64,000 nt of DNA from Aristolochia californica (Eukaryota > Streptophyta > Magnoliopsida > Piperales > Aristolochiaceae): the NCBI GenBank assembly GCA_029961685.1, contig JARWKL010000004.1, forward strand, positions 33,906,114 to 33,970,113, given 5' to 3'. The notes beneath the pieces are model-generated. The model searched no databases. It was not told where the DNA came from and saw only the letters and a list, made by a program, of their open reading frames with translations. A program made the position numbers and the translations under genes. The stretch's first letter is position 1, and each line of letters begins with the position of its first letter. Of the stretch, positions 45,146 through 57,899 are shown piece after piece.

Positions 45146-45451
45146 TTTAAGGCTTTGGCAGAACTATAAGAGAGAATACCCTCTACACTAACATTGTGTA
45201 TGACAAAATAGGGGCTAAAATCATATTGATATTTTCTTGTAGAGGCAGTAGATAAAACAGATAACATGAGCACTACGAAGAAAGATAAAGAGAAAAATTT
45301 GGAATTCTAAAAAGAAACCATATCTACGAGTCCTGATTCAATGCTTTGATACCATGTTGATTTTCAGAACTCCATGGATTTAGGTCATGGAGAAAAAGAG
45401 AGAGGGACTCATTGAGAGAAAACAAGATGAAGAAGAGGTTATGGACTCATA

Positions 45452-45770
45452 CCCTAACCCTTCCCCTAAAGCTCAATTTATAGATTAATCAAACTACAAT
45501 ATTATAATTATAACCCTAGAACTTTAACCTAATTACATCAATCATGATTATCCAATCTACATAAATCAAGGGAAGATAAATCAATTACATTAATCTAAGA
45601 AGATTTGCTTATATCCTAACCCTTCCCCTAAAGCTCAATTTATAGATTAATCAAACTACAATATTATAATTATAACCCTGGAACTTTAACCTAATTACAT
45701 CAATCATGATTATCCAATCTACATAAATCAAGAGAAGATAAATCAATTACATTAATCTAAGAAGATTTGC
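45452..45770. repeat. About 155-bp tandem duplication in the C4 5' LTR
   Basis: The stretch with cctaacccttcccctaaagc through ctaagaagatttgc occurs twice back to back. The 3' LTR has it once. Confidence 0.85.
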
Positions 45771-45965
45771 CAAATCTTCCAACTCATGTTATAAGGATTC
45801 CAGCTCGTGTGATTACTCATCATGCCACCTCACGTTATCATGGTGGGTCCCACTAGCTCGTGTGATCATGGTGGGTCCATATCTTATGGGCTTTGACCCA
45901 TCTTCCAACACTCTTGGATATGTGGGTCTTCCTTAGTCGTGTGTGTTTGGGCCCATCTTCCAACA

Positions 45966-46480
45966 AGCGGATAATTTCTATAATGATCAAGGGCTTTTCA
46001 TGCTCTCCAGTCACTCGGGAACCTCAAGCAAAATACCTCCCTCTCGTCACTCAATTCCCTACTACTCTTCCTCTTTCAATCATGATAGAAGCTCCATTGC
46101 AATTCTATGCAAGATATGATTGGCAAAGCCTGCTTTCTTGAACAGAGAGGGATGAGAGAAGATTTTACCTCTCCTTATTCGGGTAAAATTGCAAGGACTC
46201 TTAAACTATCTCATTGATGTTAGTAAAAATCACAGCTCAATCTTGATGAAATGTCAAATGCAAGTAATAGTGGAATTAAATGAGAAAAGGGGTTTTAGGA
46301 AATGCTTGTTCAGTTTGCAGTCTTGGACTAATAAATGTTAAATGAAATAGGTTGTCATCTACTTTTCTTCTTTGTTTTTTTATGGTATTTGGTAGATGCG
46401 TATGCCTTTGAGAAAGCAATCTTGAATGTCCACTATGGTACTTTAAATCATTGTTCAGTCATAGATTTTAGGAGTAAGCA
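45966..46480. other. Unassigned intergenic sequence
   Basis: No gene or element recognised between C4 and the SINE-like sequence. Confidence 0.5.
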
Positions 46481-46482
46481 AA

Positions 46483-46582
46483 AGTGAGGCTTTGTGGCCT
46501 AATGGTAAGGCACCACTATTAGTGGAGATTTATGGGTTCAAATATGGCCATTTCACATCTCTCTTATCCTACTTGTTTTTTT
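46483..46582 (+). mobile_element. Possible tRNA-derived SINE fragment
   Basis: A tRNA-like A box, tggcctaatggtaaggc (about 46497-46513), is followed about 35 bp later by a B-box-like gggttcaaat and then by a T-rich end. This is the spacing of a Pol III promoter in plant SINEs. No TSD was confirmed. Confidence 0.4.
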
Positions 46583-47257
46583 TTCTTTATCTTTTATATT
46601 CTCGTTGTATGTCCTAACTAAAATAGCAAAAATTTACTGAAAGGGATGTGACAGTTGTTGCTAATGTATGTTTTCTTTCGGTCTTGCATGTTACTGATGT
46701 GTTCTTATCATCACCATCACTGACAAAACCTTGTACCCATTTTGATGCTTAGCTACATGACTTGCTTTCTTCCATCCCGATCAATCATATATTAGGTCCA
46801 TTGTCAGGGTTCTCCTTCACAAATTGCATATCTTTTTCAGCCTTTTTTTCCTCAACGCAGGAGCAAATTCTAGTAAAGACAAATTTGCAACTTAAAGTAT
46901 TGGTCCTAGTCTCACCTTTCTCGTATTATAACTTGCTGATGATCTCATTACTGATAAAATTTTATTTATCAGTTAAAGCTCTGAATGATTTGTCAGGTAA
47001 ACCTCTGAATGATTTGTTAGCTAAACCTCTTAATTATTTGTTAGCTAAACCTCTTAATTATTATTGAACGAAGGTTTTGTATAATACTATGCAGTGTATA
47101 TGAACAATTTTATACAGAGTGCATATACAATTTTATGCAAGGTTTAGGTAGGGGTCATGCCCAATTTTATGTAGGGTCATGCCTAATTTTATGCATAATT
47201 TATATACAATTTATTTGATATGTATTTTATGCAAAGTTTTAAATAAAGGTGGAAACA

Positions 47258-47528
47258 ACTGTTATGGACTCCATAGCATCTAGAGTCATTTCTAGACGTA
47301 GGACTTAAGTGGTGTCACTTTCAAATTAAGTTAACGGTTGGGTCTAATGTAATTTTTAGTGATAAGTGTGGGGCTCGTCATGGCTAGGGAGTGTTAGAGT
47401 CAGGGTTTGGGAAGTGTAAACGTCATGGCTGGGAAGTGTGTGGTTTGGGAAGTGTAAACGTAATAGCTTGGGAAGTGTATGGCTTGGGAGTGTAAAACGT
47501 CCATGGCTGGGAAGTGTGTGGTTTGGGA
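47258..47528 (+). repeat. Gyp1 LTR remnant in copy B
   Basis: The first about 270 bp of the Gyp1 5' LTR (starting TGTTATGGACTCC) with one extra catggctgggaagtgtgtgg unit, joined at 47528-47531 directly to sequence equal to copy A 9621. A short shared AAGT lies at the joint. Confidence 0.9.
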
Positions 47529-48781
47529 AGTTTAGAGGAAACTTCAAAGATGTTCCAACAATCGTAAACTATATATTTTATTAGTGTTGGATCCAGAATT
47601 TGAAAGAGGTAGAACAAGTATGGAAGTTTTAATTTTTATGAAGTTAATTTTTATGATAACAAACACTTAAAAACGAATGTTGAAATTTATTTGAAAAATG
47701 TTAACAAAAAAAAATTTAAAAAGAAATTTGTTAGAACATTCATCCAACAACCCAATAGACCAACTGACTGGTCTTCACTTTAAGGCTAATAGAAGACTAA
47801 TAAAGACAATGTTGCCACCCAAAAGACATTTTGACTAACACATAAAAAATACAAAACAACTGATGAAATCCATCTAATTGCATGATCGTCGATCGAAAGG
47901 ATAGGAGTGAGAAATGCTTCTCTTTGAGTTTGTTCATCTTAGCCAATTGACTGGGTGATGAAATAAAGGAGACAACCAAAGAGAGTCTAACTAAACTAAG
48001 TAGAGAGAAGATAACATTGTGATTTGTTTGCCCAACCTTCCACACAACTTGCCCAAATGAAGGACTGAAAATTAAGAAAGAAAGCAATGCCTATCAAAGA
48101 AGGCAAATCAATTGTTTAGATTGATAAACTAGACATAACCGAGAAAAGGTACTAGAAGTACCCGTATGCTCTACCAGCCAATCAGACTGAAGAAATGTGA
48201 AGAATCATGTTATGAAAGCTATCAACCAAACCGTGACCTACCATCACATTTAGTAGCTTGAAATTATAAATTTAAGTCTTTTTTATTTTACTTTTATAAA
48301 TAATTTGATTGATTTTTTTAAAATACAAAATATAATGTTCTAGGAAAAATGGTTCCTAAACAGCTAGTTTTTAAACCCTTTGATTTCATCTATTTAAATA
48401 ATTTCGCACGTTACACTGTTCACCAAGTCTATTATAGTGAACACAAAGCTTTCCATGCATCCTTAACACTATGATTTCCAAATCAAATAGGACGGGCCAT
48501 AATAAGGAGGTATTTGAGAAGAACTACACAATGGTACTTGTGATTTTGAAATTTAGTGAGTACTTGGAATTTTAGTGTAGAAGTTAATTAAGGTTATTTT
48601 GAAATCAATTGATTTGAGCTTAGTTTTATTTTGGTTGCGAGTCTAGTCTATTAAACTTTTAATTTGATGTTGACCATAGGTTGACTCTCTTATTGTTTTT
48701 TATGATAAAAAACTTAATAGATATGAAAATTTGCAAAACTAAGTATTTCAGATACTTTACCTTCAAGATTCAATGCCTCTC

Positions 48782-49122
48782 TGTTAAACACCTAGCCAAT
48801 ACTACCCAAAAGACTGGCCTGTTAGGAGCAGAGGGCATAAGTACTTAACCCAGGACCATAACATCACACCCACCATCACGAGCCGACGACCATGACAACC
48901 AAACTCTAGCGGCAGCCACACTCTAGTGACGACCCACTCTAGTCTCTATTAGGTTGCCCCCTCCGCTTAGGACACTCGCCACTCAGGACTCTCACCACGG
49001 GGATTCGAACTCATGACGTAGCGCCTGCTCTGATACCAAATGTTAAGCACCTAGCCAATACTTCCCAAAAGACCGGCCTGTTATGAGCGGAAGGCATAGT
49101 TACTTAACCCAGGACCATAACA
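48782..49122 (-). mobile_element. TRIM-like element, copy B
   Basis: Counterpart of 10876-11216 with the same two 82-bp repeats and minus-strand primer-binding site. Confidence 0.85.
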
Positions 49123-50747
49123 ATCTCAAGGTCTAAAGCTTCAAAACGATCAAGCCTATTGAAGAACTCAAGTAACATTGAAGAACGTCTCTTAAAGAAG
49201 AACCCACAAAGAAGAAGACTAGAGTTTAAGTGCAAAAGTCATATGTTAAAACTGAATCACAAATGTAAGAGAGATTTCCTAACTCTCTTCTTAAAGTACA
49301 ATTGTGTATATGGAACTTTAGGACATACATTGCATATAAACATGTTTAGGAACATTATGTACATCCCTTAGAACATTTTAGAGCACTTAAACAAAATTAT
49401 TCCCATACTTTAAAATTCAACTTAGTTGAACCGGCACTGGACTGATCGATGAGCCTTTGCTAATAATTGATCATCTAGGAGTGAGCAGGCCAAAACTATC
49501 AAGCATGATTGATCAACTTTAGTCGATTGATCGATCATTCAGAACATGACCATATCATACTATAAAACATGATTGATCAATCGAAATTTGGATTGATCGA
49601 TCAACTTAATCTATAGGATCAACGGTAACATATTGATCGATCAGTCCATCGATCCATAAGTTACATCCTAACACAAATAGAGTCGTTATGATTGATTGAT
49701 CAGTGATTGATCAATCAACGGTCCAATTTTTGCAAACAAGTAAAAAATGACTATAGAGAAGTGAAAATTTCACAAAGTAAAATCAAAGAAAGGAAAAATT
49801 TTCACTCTTCACTTGGAGTGTTCCTTCTCCTTGAGAAATCCAAACTTCTACTTCTTTAGCAGCTCAATGTGGAGTGAGGGAGCTCGTCTAGTATTTAATG
49901 CAAGGAAAGGAAAGGAAAGGAAACAGTAGTGAATTATTCAAGGCTAAGGATCTCTCATTCACTCTAAAACATTTTTGAGAATTTTTTAAGTTTGAGAATA
50001 AATGCAATTTTTTTTTGCCAATCTAGATAGAAAGGGTCAGCTAGTGCTAGAATCTAGCCAATCTCTTGGGGAGATTGTAATTGTAAAAAAAAAAAAGTGT
50101 ATGGAGCTACACGTGGCTTAATGAGAGTTGGAATCACTTTGCATAAATTCCATCTATTAGAGTTTTGGCAAGGTAGAATTTCCCAAGAAAGGGTTCTTGA
50201 GAAGTGAATACCTATAAGGAAACATCAATAACAAAAATTATCTTTGTCTTATGTGGTGTGAATGTTTATTTTTCGTTGAAATTGCAAATTTGCATGATTT
50301 TTCATTTAAAACTTTACATAATTTTTTATTTGAATTATTCAATTCACCCCGCTCTATAGAAGCCACCCAGGCTAACAATTGGTATCAGAGTAGGCCAAAC
50401 ACTTACTTGAAATAAAAATCCACTTGATTTTTAAAAAGATTAAAATTGCATCTTGAGATAAATTGGTCTTTCTCGAAGGACAATCCGCCAACCATCCTCC
50501 TTTGTTCAATGGATCAAACTTTGGATATTGGAAGGTAAAAATGAAATTCTTCCTTCAATCCATGGATTGTAACCAAGAATGATCCATTTGAGCCTCAAAA
50601 GCTTGATAATGGCATTTTGGCTGCAAAGGAATTTAGTGAGTTGACTAGGGAAAATAGGGAGCAACTCAAAATGAACTCTAAGGCCATTAACCTTTTTTTA
50701 TGTGCCTTAAGACCCAATGAGTTCTATAGGATCTCCACATATAAGAC
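49123..50747 (+). pseudogene. S1 copia LTR end and gag start, copy B
   Basis: Counterpart of 11217-12842. The LTR ends at 50377, the primer-binding site is at 50380-50391, and broken UBN2 gag runs to 50747, where the TR-GAG array begins. Confidence 0.83.
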
Positions 50748-51713
50748 TGTTATGGACTCAATAAGACTGAGTCATCTACTTTACTTTTATTATTTATGTT
50801 GCTTTTAATTTCGAATTTTATTGATTTGTAATAAGACTTAAAGGTAGGGGTAGAATTGGGTTTAATAACCCTAACCTATGTTGATGTTAATTACCCTATT
50901 TAAGGGGTAAGGATGGAGAAATAAAGCAAGTTCGGAATTAGCATAAACTAGGGTAATTTAGGTTCCTTCTAGGCTCTCTATTCTAGGGTTCTTGGTGTGA
51001 ACTCTCTTGGGGGTTTGCTGCATCCATTGGGGAGTCTTTGAGGAGATCTTGGAAGGAAAAGGAAGAGGAATTACCTTTCTCTTTCGAGCTACAAGAGAGG
51101 TCATCTCTTTCACGAAAATTCTAGTTGCTGAATTGGTGTTGACGTCAAGAGGTATTTGGAGAAGGGTTGGCGTGAGCTAACCAGGAAGGAAGACGAATTC
51201 TAGTTGCTGGATTGGTGTTGATGTCGAGAGGTATTTGCTAATCTTATTCCAAACATTAAGATTAGATTTATGTTTCTCTTTTACGTAAGGAACCAGTGTT
51301 GCATAAAATTGGAAACCCTACCTTGACGTGATCCATAAGAAAGGGGGTTCCACGTTGGGGCCTCAAGGAGCTTCCTTGACTAGTTGGGTTCATTCATAAT
51401 TAAGAAAAGGAAACTCCTTTTCAATGGGAATGAATTCAGAAAAGGGAAATGGGTTGTTCTTGAGTCATTACAGCAAGTAAAACCCTCTTGTCTTGAATCA
51501 TAAAAGAGGGGTTTCATATCTGAGTGCTTAAACAGTCCTTTAACTTGCTTGTTGCATCTATAATTGAGAAAAGGAAAATCCTTTTCAATCCTAACGTGAA
51601 AGGAGAAGTATAAGAGAGTTCTTTTCAAAAAAACGTGATAAGAAACCCTCAAATAGTGCTAGATTCATATTCAACTCGCCGAGTTACTAGATCCATGTCT
51701 AGGGACCGTAACA
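50748..51713 (+). repeat. TR-GAG copy B, LTR 1
   Basis: 966 bp, TG...CA, primer-binding site follows at 51717-51728. Confidence 0.93.
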
Positions 51714-53131
51714 ACTTGGTATCAGAGCAGGGTAACCCGGCAGAGAGAAGCACCAATGAATACTTTGAATTGCTTGAAAGAAAATTTGATACTGTCCTAG
51801 AGAGGTTCTCAAAAATTGATATCGATATGGAGACCTTGAAGGGAAGGATGGATAGCATGGAGAATGGTCTAACTACTGGCAAGAAATTTGTTGCATTAGA
51901 GGAAAAGTTCACTCTCAGTTTGGAAACTTTGAAAGGAAGGATGGATAGCATGGAGACTGGTCTGAGCACTGGCAAGAACCCAATTCCGGGAGACCATTCG
52001 CAGATCAGAGGGGGAGATGAGTTTACTAGACACACGAGTTTCTCGGGTCAGCAAGGACCCTTCATTGCGGGGGGGCACCTCAACCATGGGGGAGGGACTG
52101 TACCCCTCATTCCAGATCAGAGAGGAGGGGACCATTCATATAACAGAGGGGGAGATGAATTTCCGAGGCGCACGAGTTTCTCAGGACAACAAGGACCCCT
52201 CATTTCGGGGGGACACTTCTACCAGGGGGGAGGCACTATTCCGAGGTATACTAAAATGGAATTCCCTACTTATAATGGGTCAGAAGACCCTTTGATATGG
52301 TTGTATCGACGTGAAAAATTTTTTAGCCATCAGCGAGTCCCAACCTATGACCGAGTCAACGTAGCTGTTGTCCACTTACTAGGGGAAGCACAACTTTGGT
52401 ACCAGCTAGTTGAGGTTGATAGCGAGGTGGTAGATTGGGAAGAATTTAAGCGACTGTGCTCTCTCCGTTTTGGTCCTCCGTCTTACAGTAACGCTTTGGG
52501 AGATTTGGTTTTACTACGCCAAACTAGGGCCGTGGAGCAATATCAAAAATTATTCCAAGAAAAATTAGCACGAGCCAGCAGTATGGTACAAGTGGATCAG
52601 CAAGTTGCGCTATTTACAGCAGGACTGACGGAGGCCTTAAAGCTTGAGGTGGAGCTCTATGCACCTGTTGACTTATCCAGCGCTATGAATATAGCTCGTG
52701 CTTTAGAATTGCGACAACAGGCACAACACAGACGACCTCCAGGGTCAAGGGAGCGCATTCCTCCGAGAAACAACCCGGGTATTACTTTGATAGGGATCTG
52801 AGATCTAGTCATCCTACAACTCCTTATATAAAAAAATTGACAAGTGCTGAGATGGCAGAACGGCGGGCTAAGAATCTATGTTACAACTGTGATGAACCAT
52901 ATCGGGTTGGGCTTCAGTGCAAAAGATTGTTTTTGATCGATAAGGTTGAAGATGAGGATATCGAGGTGACAGAGGATATGATTGAGGAAGAACCATAGGA
53001 CATCTCCCTGCATGCCATTACTGCGCAGCAATCGGCCACAACTACGCAAAATGGGAGCGGCTCGACAACTTTCACCAGGTCTACCCAGCTTATGAGCTTG
53101 AGGTCAAGCTCGATCTCCAAGGGGGGGCAGA
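51695..53131 (+). pseudogene. TR-GAG gag 1, copy B (frameshifted)
   Basis: Open from ATG 51695 in the LTR to about 52800, where one G is lost from the tttgacagggg run, shifting the frame before the zinc knuckle. A further TAG lies at 52996-52998. Domains otherwise match the copy A gag. Confidence 0.9.
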
Positions 53132-54096
53132 TGTTATGGACTCAATAAGACTGAGTCATCTACTTTACTTTTATTATTTATGTTGCTTTTAATTTCGAAT
53201 TTTATTAATTTGTAATAAGACTTAAAGGTAGGGGTAGAATTGGGTTTAATAACCCTAACCTATGTTGATGTTAATTACCCTATTTAAGGGGTAAGGATGG
53301 AGAAATAAAGCAAGTTCGGAATTAGCATAAACTAGGGTAATTTAGGTTCCTTCTAGGCTCTCTATTCTAGGGTTCTTGGTGTGAACTCTCTTGGGGGTTT
53401 GCTGCATCCATTGGGGAGTCTTTGAGGAGATCTTGGAAGGAAAAGGAAGAGGAATTAACTTTCTCTTCGAACTACAAGAGAGGTCATCTCTTTCACGAAA
53501 ATTCTAGTTGCTGAATTGGTGTTGACGTCAAGAGGTATTTGGAGAAGGGTTGGCGTGAGCTAACCAGGAAGGAGAACGAATTCTAGTTGCTGGATTGGTG
53601 TTGATGTCGAGAGGTATTTGCTAATCTTATTCCAAACATTAAGATTAGATTTATGTTTCTCTTTTACGTAAGGAACCAGTGTTGCATAAAATTGGAAACC
53701 CTACCTTGACGTGATCCATAAGAAAGGGGGTTCCACGTTGGGGCCTCAAGGAGCATCCTTGACTAGTTGGGTTCATTCATAATTAAGAAAAGGAAACTCC
53801 TTTTCAAGGGGAATGAATTAATAAAAGGGAAAGGAATTGTTTTTGAGTCATTACAGCAAGTAAAACCCTCTTGTCTTGAATCATAAAAGAGGGGTTTCAT
53901 ATCTGAGTGCTTAAACAGTCCTTTAACTTGCTTGTTGCATCTATAATTGAGAAAAGGAAAATCCTTTTCAATCCTAACGTGAAAGGAGAAGTATAAGAGA
54001 GTTCTTTTCACAAAAACGTGATAAGAAACCCTCAAACAGTGCTGGATTCATATTTAACTCGCCGAGTTACTAGATCCATGGCTATGGACCGTAACA
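53132..54096 (+). repeat. TR-GAG copy B, LTR 2
   Basis: 965 bp, shared between unit 1 (as its 3' LTR) and unit 2 (as its 5' LTR). Primer-binding site follows at 54100-54111. Confidence 0.93.
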
Positions 54097-55514
54097 ACTT
54101 GGTATCAGAGCAGGGTAACCCGGAAGAGAGAAGCACCAATGAATACTTTGAATTGCTTGAAATAAAATTTGATACTGTTCTAGAGAGGTTCTCAAAAATT
54201 GATATCGATATGGAGACCTTGAAAGGAAGGATGGATAGCATGGAGAATGGTCTAACTACTGGCAAGAAATTTGCTGCATTGGAGGAAAAGTTCACTCTCA
54301 GTTTGGAAACTTTGAAAGGAAGGATGGATAGCATGGAGACTGGTCTGAGCACTGGCAAGAACCCAATTCCGGGAGACCATTCGCAGATCAGAGGGGGAGA
54401 TGAGTTTACTAGACACACGAGTTTCTCGGGTCAGCAAGGACCATTCATTTCGGGGGGGCACCTCAACCATGGGGGAGGGACTATACCCCTCATTCCAGAT
54501 CAGAGAGGAGGGGGCCATTCATATAACAGAGGGGGAGATGAATTTCCGAGGCACACGAGTTTCTCAGGACAGCAAGGACCCCTCATTCCGGGGGGACACT
54601 TCTAACAGGGGGGAGGCAATGTTCCGAGGTATACTAAAATGGAATTCCCTACTTATAATGGGTCTGAAGACCCTTTGATATGGTTGTATCGATGTGAAAA
54701 TTTTTTAGCCATCAGCGAGTCCCAACCTATGACCGAGTCAACGTAGCTGTTTTCCACTTACTAGGGGAAGCACAACTTTGGTACCAGCTAGTTGAGGTTG
54801 ATAGCGAGGTGGTTGATTGGGATGAATTTAAGCGACTGTGTTCTCTCCGTTTTGGTCCTCCGGCTTACAGTAACCCTTTGGGAGATTTGGTTTTACTACG
54901 CCAAACTGGGGCCGTGGAGCAATATCAAAAATTATTCCAAGAAAAATTAGCACGAGCCAGCAGTATGGTATAAGTGGATCAGCAAGTTGCGCTATTTACA
55001 GCAGGACTGACGGAGGCCTTAAAGCTTGAGGTGGAGCTCTATGCACCTGTTGACTTATCCAGTGCTATGAATATAGCTCGTGCTTTAGAATTGCGACAAC
55101 AGGCACAACACAGACGACCTCCAGGGTCAGGGGAGCGCATTCCTTCGAGAAACAACCCGGGTATTACTTTTACAGGGGATCTGAGATCTAGTCATCCTAC
55201 AACTCCTTATATAAAAAAATTGACAAGTGCTGAGATGGTAGAACGGCGGGCTAAGAATCTATGTTACAACTGTGATGAACCATATCGGGTTGGGCTTCAG
55301 TGCAAAAGATTGTTTTTGATCGATAAGGTTGAAGATGAGGATATCGAGGTGACAGAGGATATGATTGAGGAAGAACCATCGGACATCTCCCTGCATGCCA
55401 TTACTGCGCAGCAGTCGGCCACAACTACGCTAAATGGGAGCGGCTCGACAACTTTCACCAGGTCTACCCAGCTTATGAGCTTGAGGTCAAGCTCGATCTC
55501 CAAGGGGGGGCAGA
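54078..55514 (+). pseudogene. TR-GAG gag 2, copy B (broken)
   Basis: From ATG 54078 it is open to a TAA at about 54603 (a tac-to-taa change). A base is lost from the A run near 54697, and a TAA at about 54970 follows. The rest, including the knuckle, is readable at 54974-55531. Confidence 0.9.
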
Positions 55515-56480
55515 TGTTATGGACTCAATAAGACTGAGTCATCTACTTTACTTTTATTATTTATGTTGCTTTTAATTTCGTATTTTATTAATTTGTAATA
55601 AGACTTAAAGGTAGGGGTAGAATTGGGTTTAATAACCCTAACCTATGTTGATGTTAATTACCCTATTTAAGGGGTAAGGATGGAGAAATAAAGCAAGTTC
55701 GGAATTAGCATAAACTAGGGTAATTTAGGTTCCTTCTAGGCTCTCTATTCTAGGGTTCTTGGTGTGAACTCTCTTGGGGGTTTGCTGCATCCATTGGGGA
55801 GTCTTTGAGGAGATCTTGGAAGGAAAAGGAAGAGGAATTACCTTTCTCTTTCGAGCTACAAGAGAGGTCATCTCTTTCACGAAAATTCTAGTTGCTGAAT
55901 TGGTGTTGACGGCAAGAGGTATTTGGAGAAGGGTTGGCGTGAGCTAACCAGGAAGGAGGACGAATTCTAGTTGCTGGATTGGTGTTGATGTCGAGAGGTA
56001 TTTGCTAATCTTATTCCAAACATTAAGATTAGATTTATGTTTCTCTTTTACGTAAGGAACCAGTGCTGCATAAAATTGGAAACCCTACCTTGACGTGATC
56101 CATAAGAAAGGGGGTTCCACGTTGGGGCCTCAAGGAGCTTCCTTGACTAGTTGGGTTCATTCATAATTAAGAAAAGGAAACTCCTTTTCAAGGGGAATGA
56201 ATTCAGAAAAGGGAAAGGGGTTGTTCTTGAGTCATTACAGCAAGTAAAACCCTCTTGTCTTGAATCATAAAAGAGGGGTTTCATATCTAAGTGCTTAAAC
56301 AGTCCTTTAACTTGCTTGTTGCATCTATAATTGAGAAAAGGAAAATCTTTTTCAATCCTAACGTGAAAGGAGAAGTATAAGAGAGTTCTTTTCACAAAAA
56401 CGTGATAAGAAACCCTCAAACAGTGTTGGATTCATATTCAACTCGCCGAGTTACTAGATCCATGTCTAGGGACCGTAACA
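55515..56480 (+). repeat. TR-GAG copy B, LTR 3
   Basis: 966 bp, shared between units 2 and 3. Confidence 0.93.
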
Positions 56481-57899
56481 ACTTGGTATCAGAGTAGGGT
56501 AACCCGGCAGAGAGAAGCACCAATGAATACTTTGAATTGCTTGAAAGAAAATTTGATACTGTCTTCGAGAGGTTCTCAAAAATTGATATTGATATGGAGA
56601 CCTTGAAGGGGAGGATGGATAGCATGGAGAATGGTCTAACTACTGGCAAGAAATTTGCTGCAGTGGAGGAAAAGTTCACTCTCAGTTTGGAAACTTTGAA
56701 AGGAAGGATGGATAGCATGGAGACTGGTTTGAGCACTGGCAAGAACCCAATTCCGGGAGACCATTCGCAGATCAGAGGGGGAGATGAGTTTACTAGACAC
56801 ACGAGTTTCTCGGGTCAACAAGGACCCTTCATTTCGGGGGGGCACCTCAACCATGGGGGAGGGACTGTACCCCTCATTCCAGATCAGAGAGGAGGGGACC
56901 ATTCATATAACAGAGGGGGAGATGAATTTCCGAGGCGCACGAGTTTCTCAAGACAGCAAGGACCCCTCATTCCGGGGGGACACTTCTACCAGGGGGGAGG
57001 CACTGTTCCGAGGTATACTAAAATGGAATTCCCTACTTATAATGGGTCAGAAGACCCTTTGATATGGTTGTATCAACATGAAAAATTTTTTAGCCATCAG
57101 CGAGTCCCAACCTATGACCGAGTCAACGTAGCTATTTTCCACTTACTAGGGGAAGCAACTCTTTGGTACCAGCTAGTTGAGGTTGATAGCGAGGTGGTAG
57201 ATTGGGATGAATTTAAGCGACTGTGTTCTCTTCATTTTGGTCCTCCGGCTTACAGTAACCCTTTGGGAGATTTGGTTTTACTACGCCAAACTGGGGCCGT
57301 GGAGCAATATCAAAAATTATTCCAAGAAAAATTAGCACGAGCCAGCAGTATGGTACAAGGTGATCAGCAAGTTGCGCTATTTACAGCAGGACTGACGGAG
57401 GCCTTAAAGCTTGAGGTGGAGCTCTATGCACCTGTTGACTTATCCAGCGCTATGAATATAGCTCGTGCTTTAGAATTGCGACAACAGGCACAACACTGAA
57501 GACCTCCAGGGTCATGGGAGCGCATTCCTCCGAGAAACAACCCGGGTATTACTTTGACAGGGGATCTGAGATCTAGTCATCCTGCAACTCCTTATATAAA
57601 AAAATTGACAAGTGCTGAGATGGCAGAACGGCGGGCTAAGAATCTATGTTACAACTGTGATGAACCATATCAGGTTGGGCATCAGTGCAAAAGATTGTTT
57701 TTGATCGATAAGGTTTAAGATGAGGATATCGAGGTGACAGAGGATATGATTGAGGAAGAACCACCGGACATCTCCCTGCATGCAATTACTGGGCAGCAAT
57801 CGGCCACAACTACGCAAAATGGGAGCGGCTCGACAACTTTCACCAGGTCTACCTAGCTTCTGAGCTTGAGGTCAAGCTCGATCTCCAAGGGGGGGCAGA
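56462..57899 (+). pseudogene. TR-GAG gag 3, copy B (broken)
   Basis: One C-to-T change next to the primer-binding site turns a CAG codon into TAG (about 56495-56497). A TGA lies at about 57497-57499 and a TAA near 57716. The frame is open between 56537 and 57499. Its variants (gcaactctttgg, acctagcttctgagc) match the copy A gag. Confidence 0.9.

Larger units (their letters stand above)
42377..45965 (-). mobile_element. C4: LTR element carrying a DnaJ11-like coding sequence
   Basis: LTRs 42377-42904 and 45355-45965 (minus) start TGTTGGAA and end AATCAACA. A primer-binding site tggtatcaaagc lies just inside the 5' LTR (minus strand, about 45343-45354), and the purine tract agcttgagggagag lies at about 42905-42918. 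Their first halves resemble the C1/C3 LTRs. No gag or pol is seen. The interior holds a DnaJ-like pseudogene. Flanking 5-mers (GGCTG and AGCGG) do not match well, so a TSD is not shown. Confidence 0.8.

Noticed and set aside
42377..45965. Confirmed target-site duplication for C4
   Set aside because: The flanking 5-mers GGCTG and AGCGG do not match convincingly, so I did not claim one.
45893..46141. 82-residue ORF after C4
   Set aside because: It begins in the LTR, and no family resemblance or homologous structure is visible.
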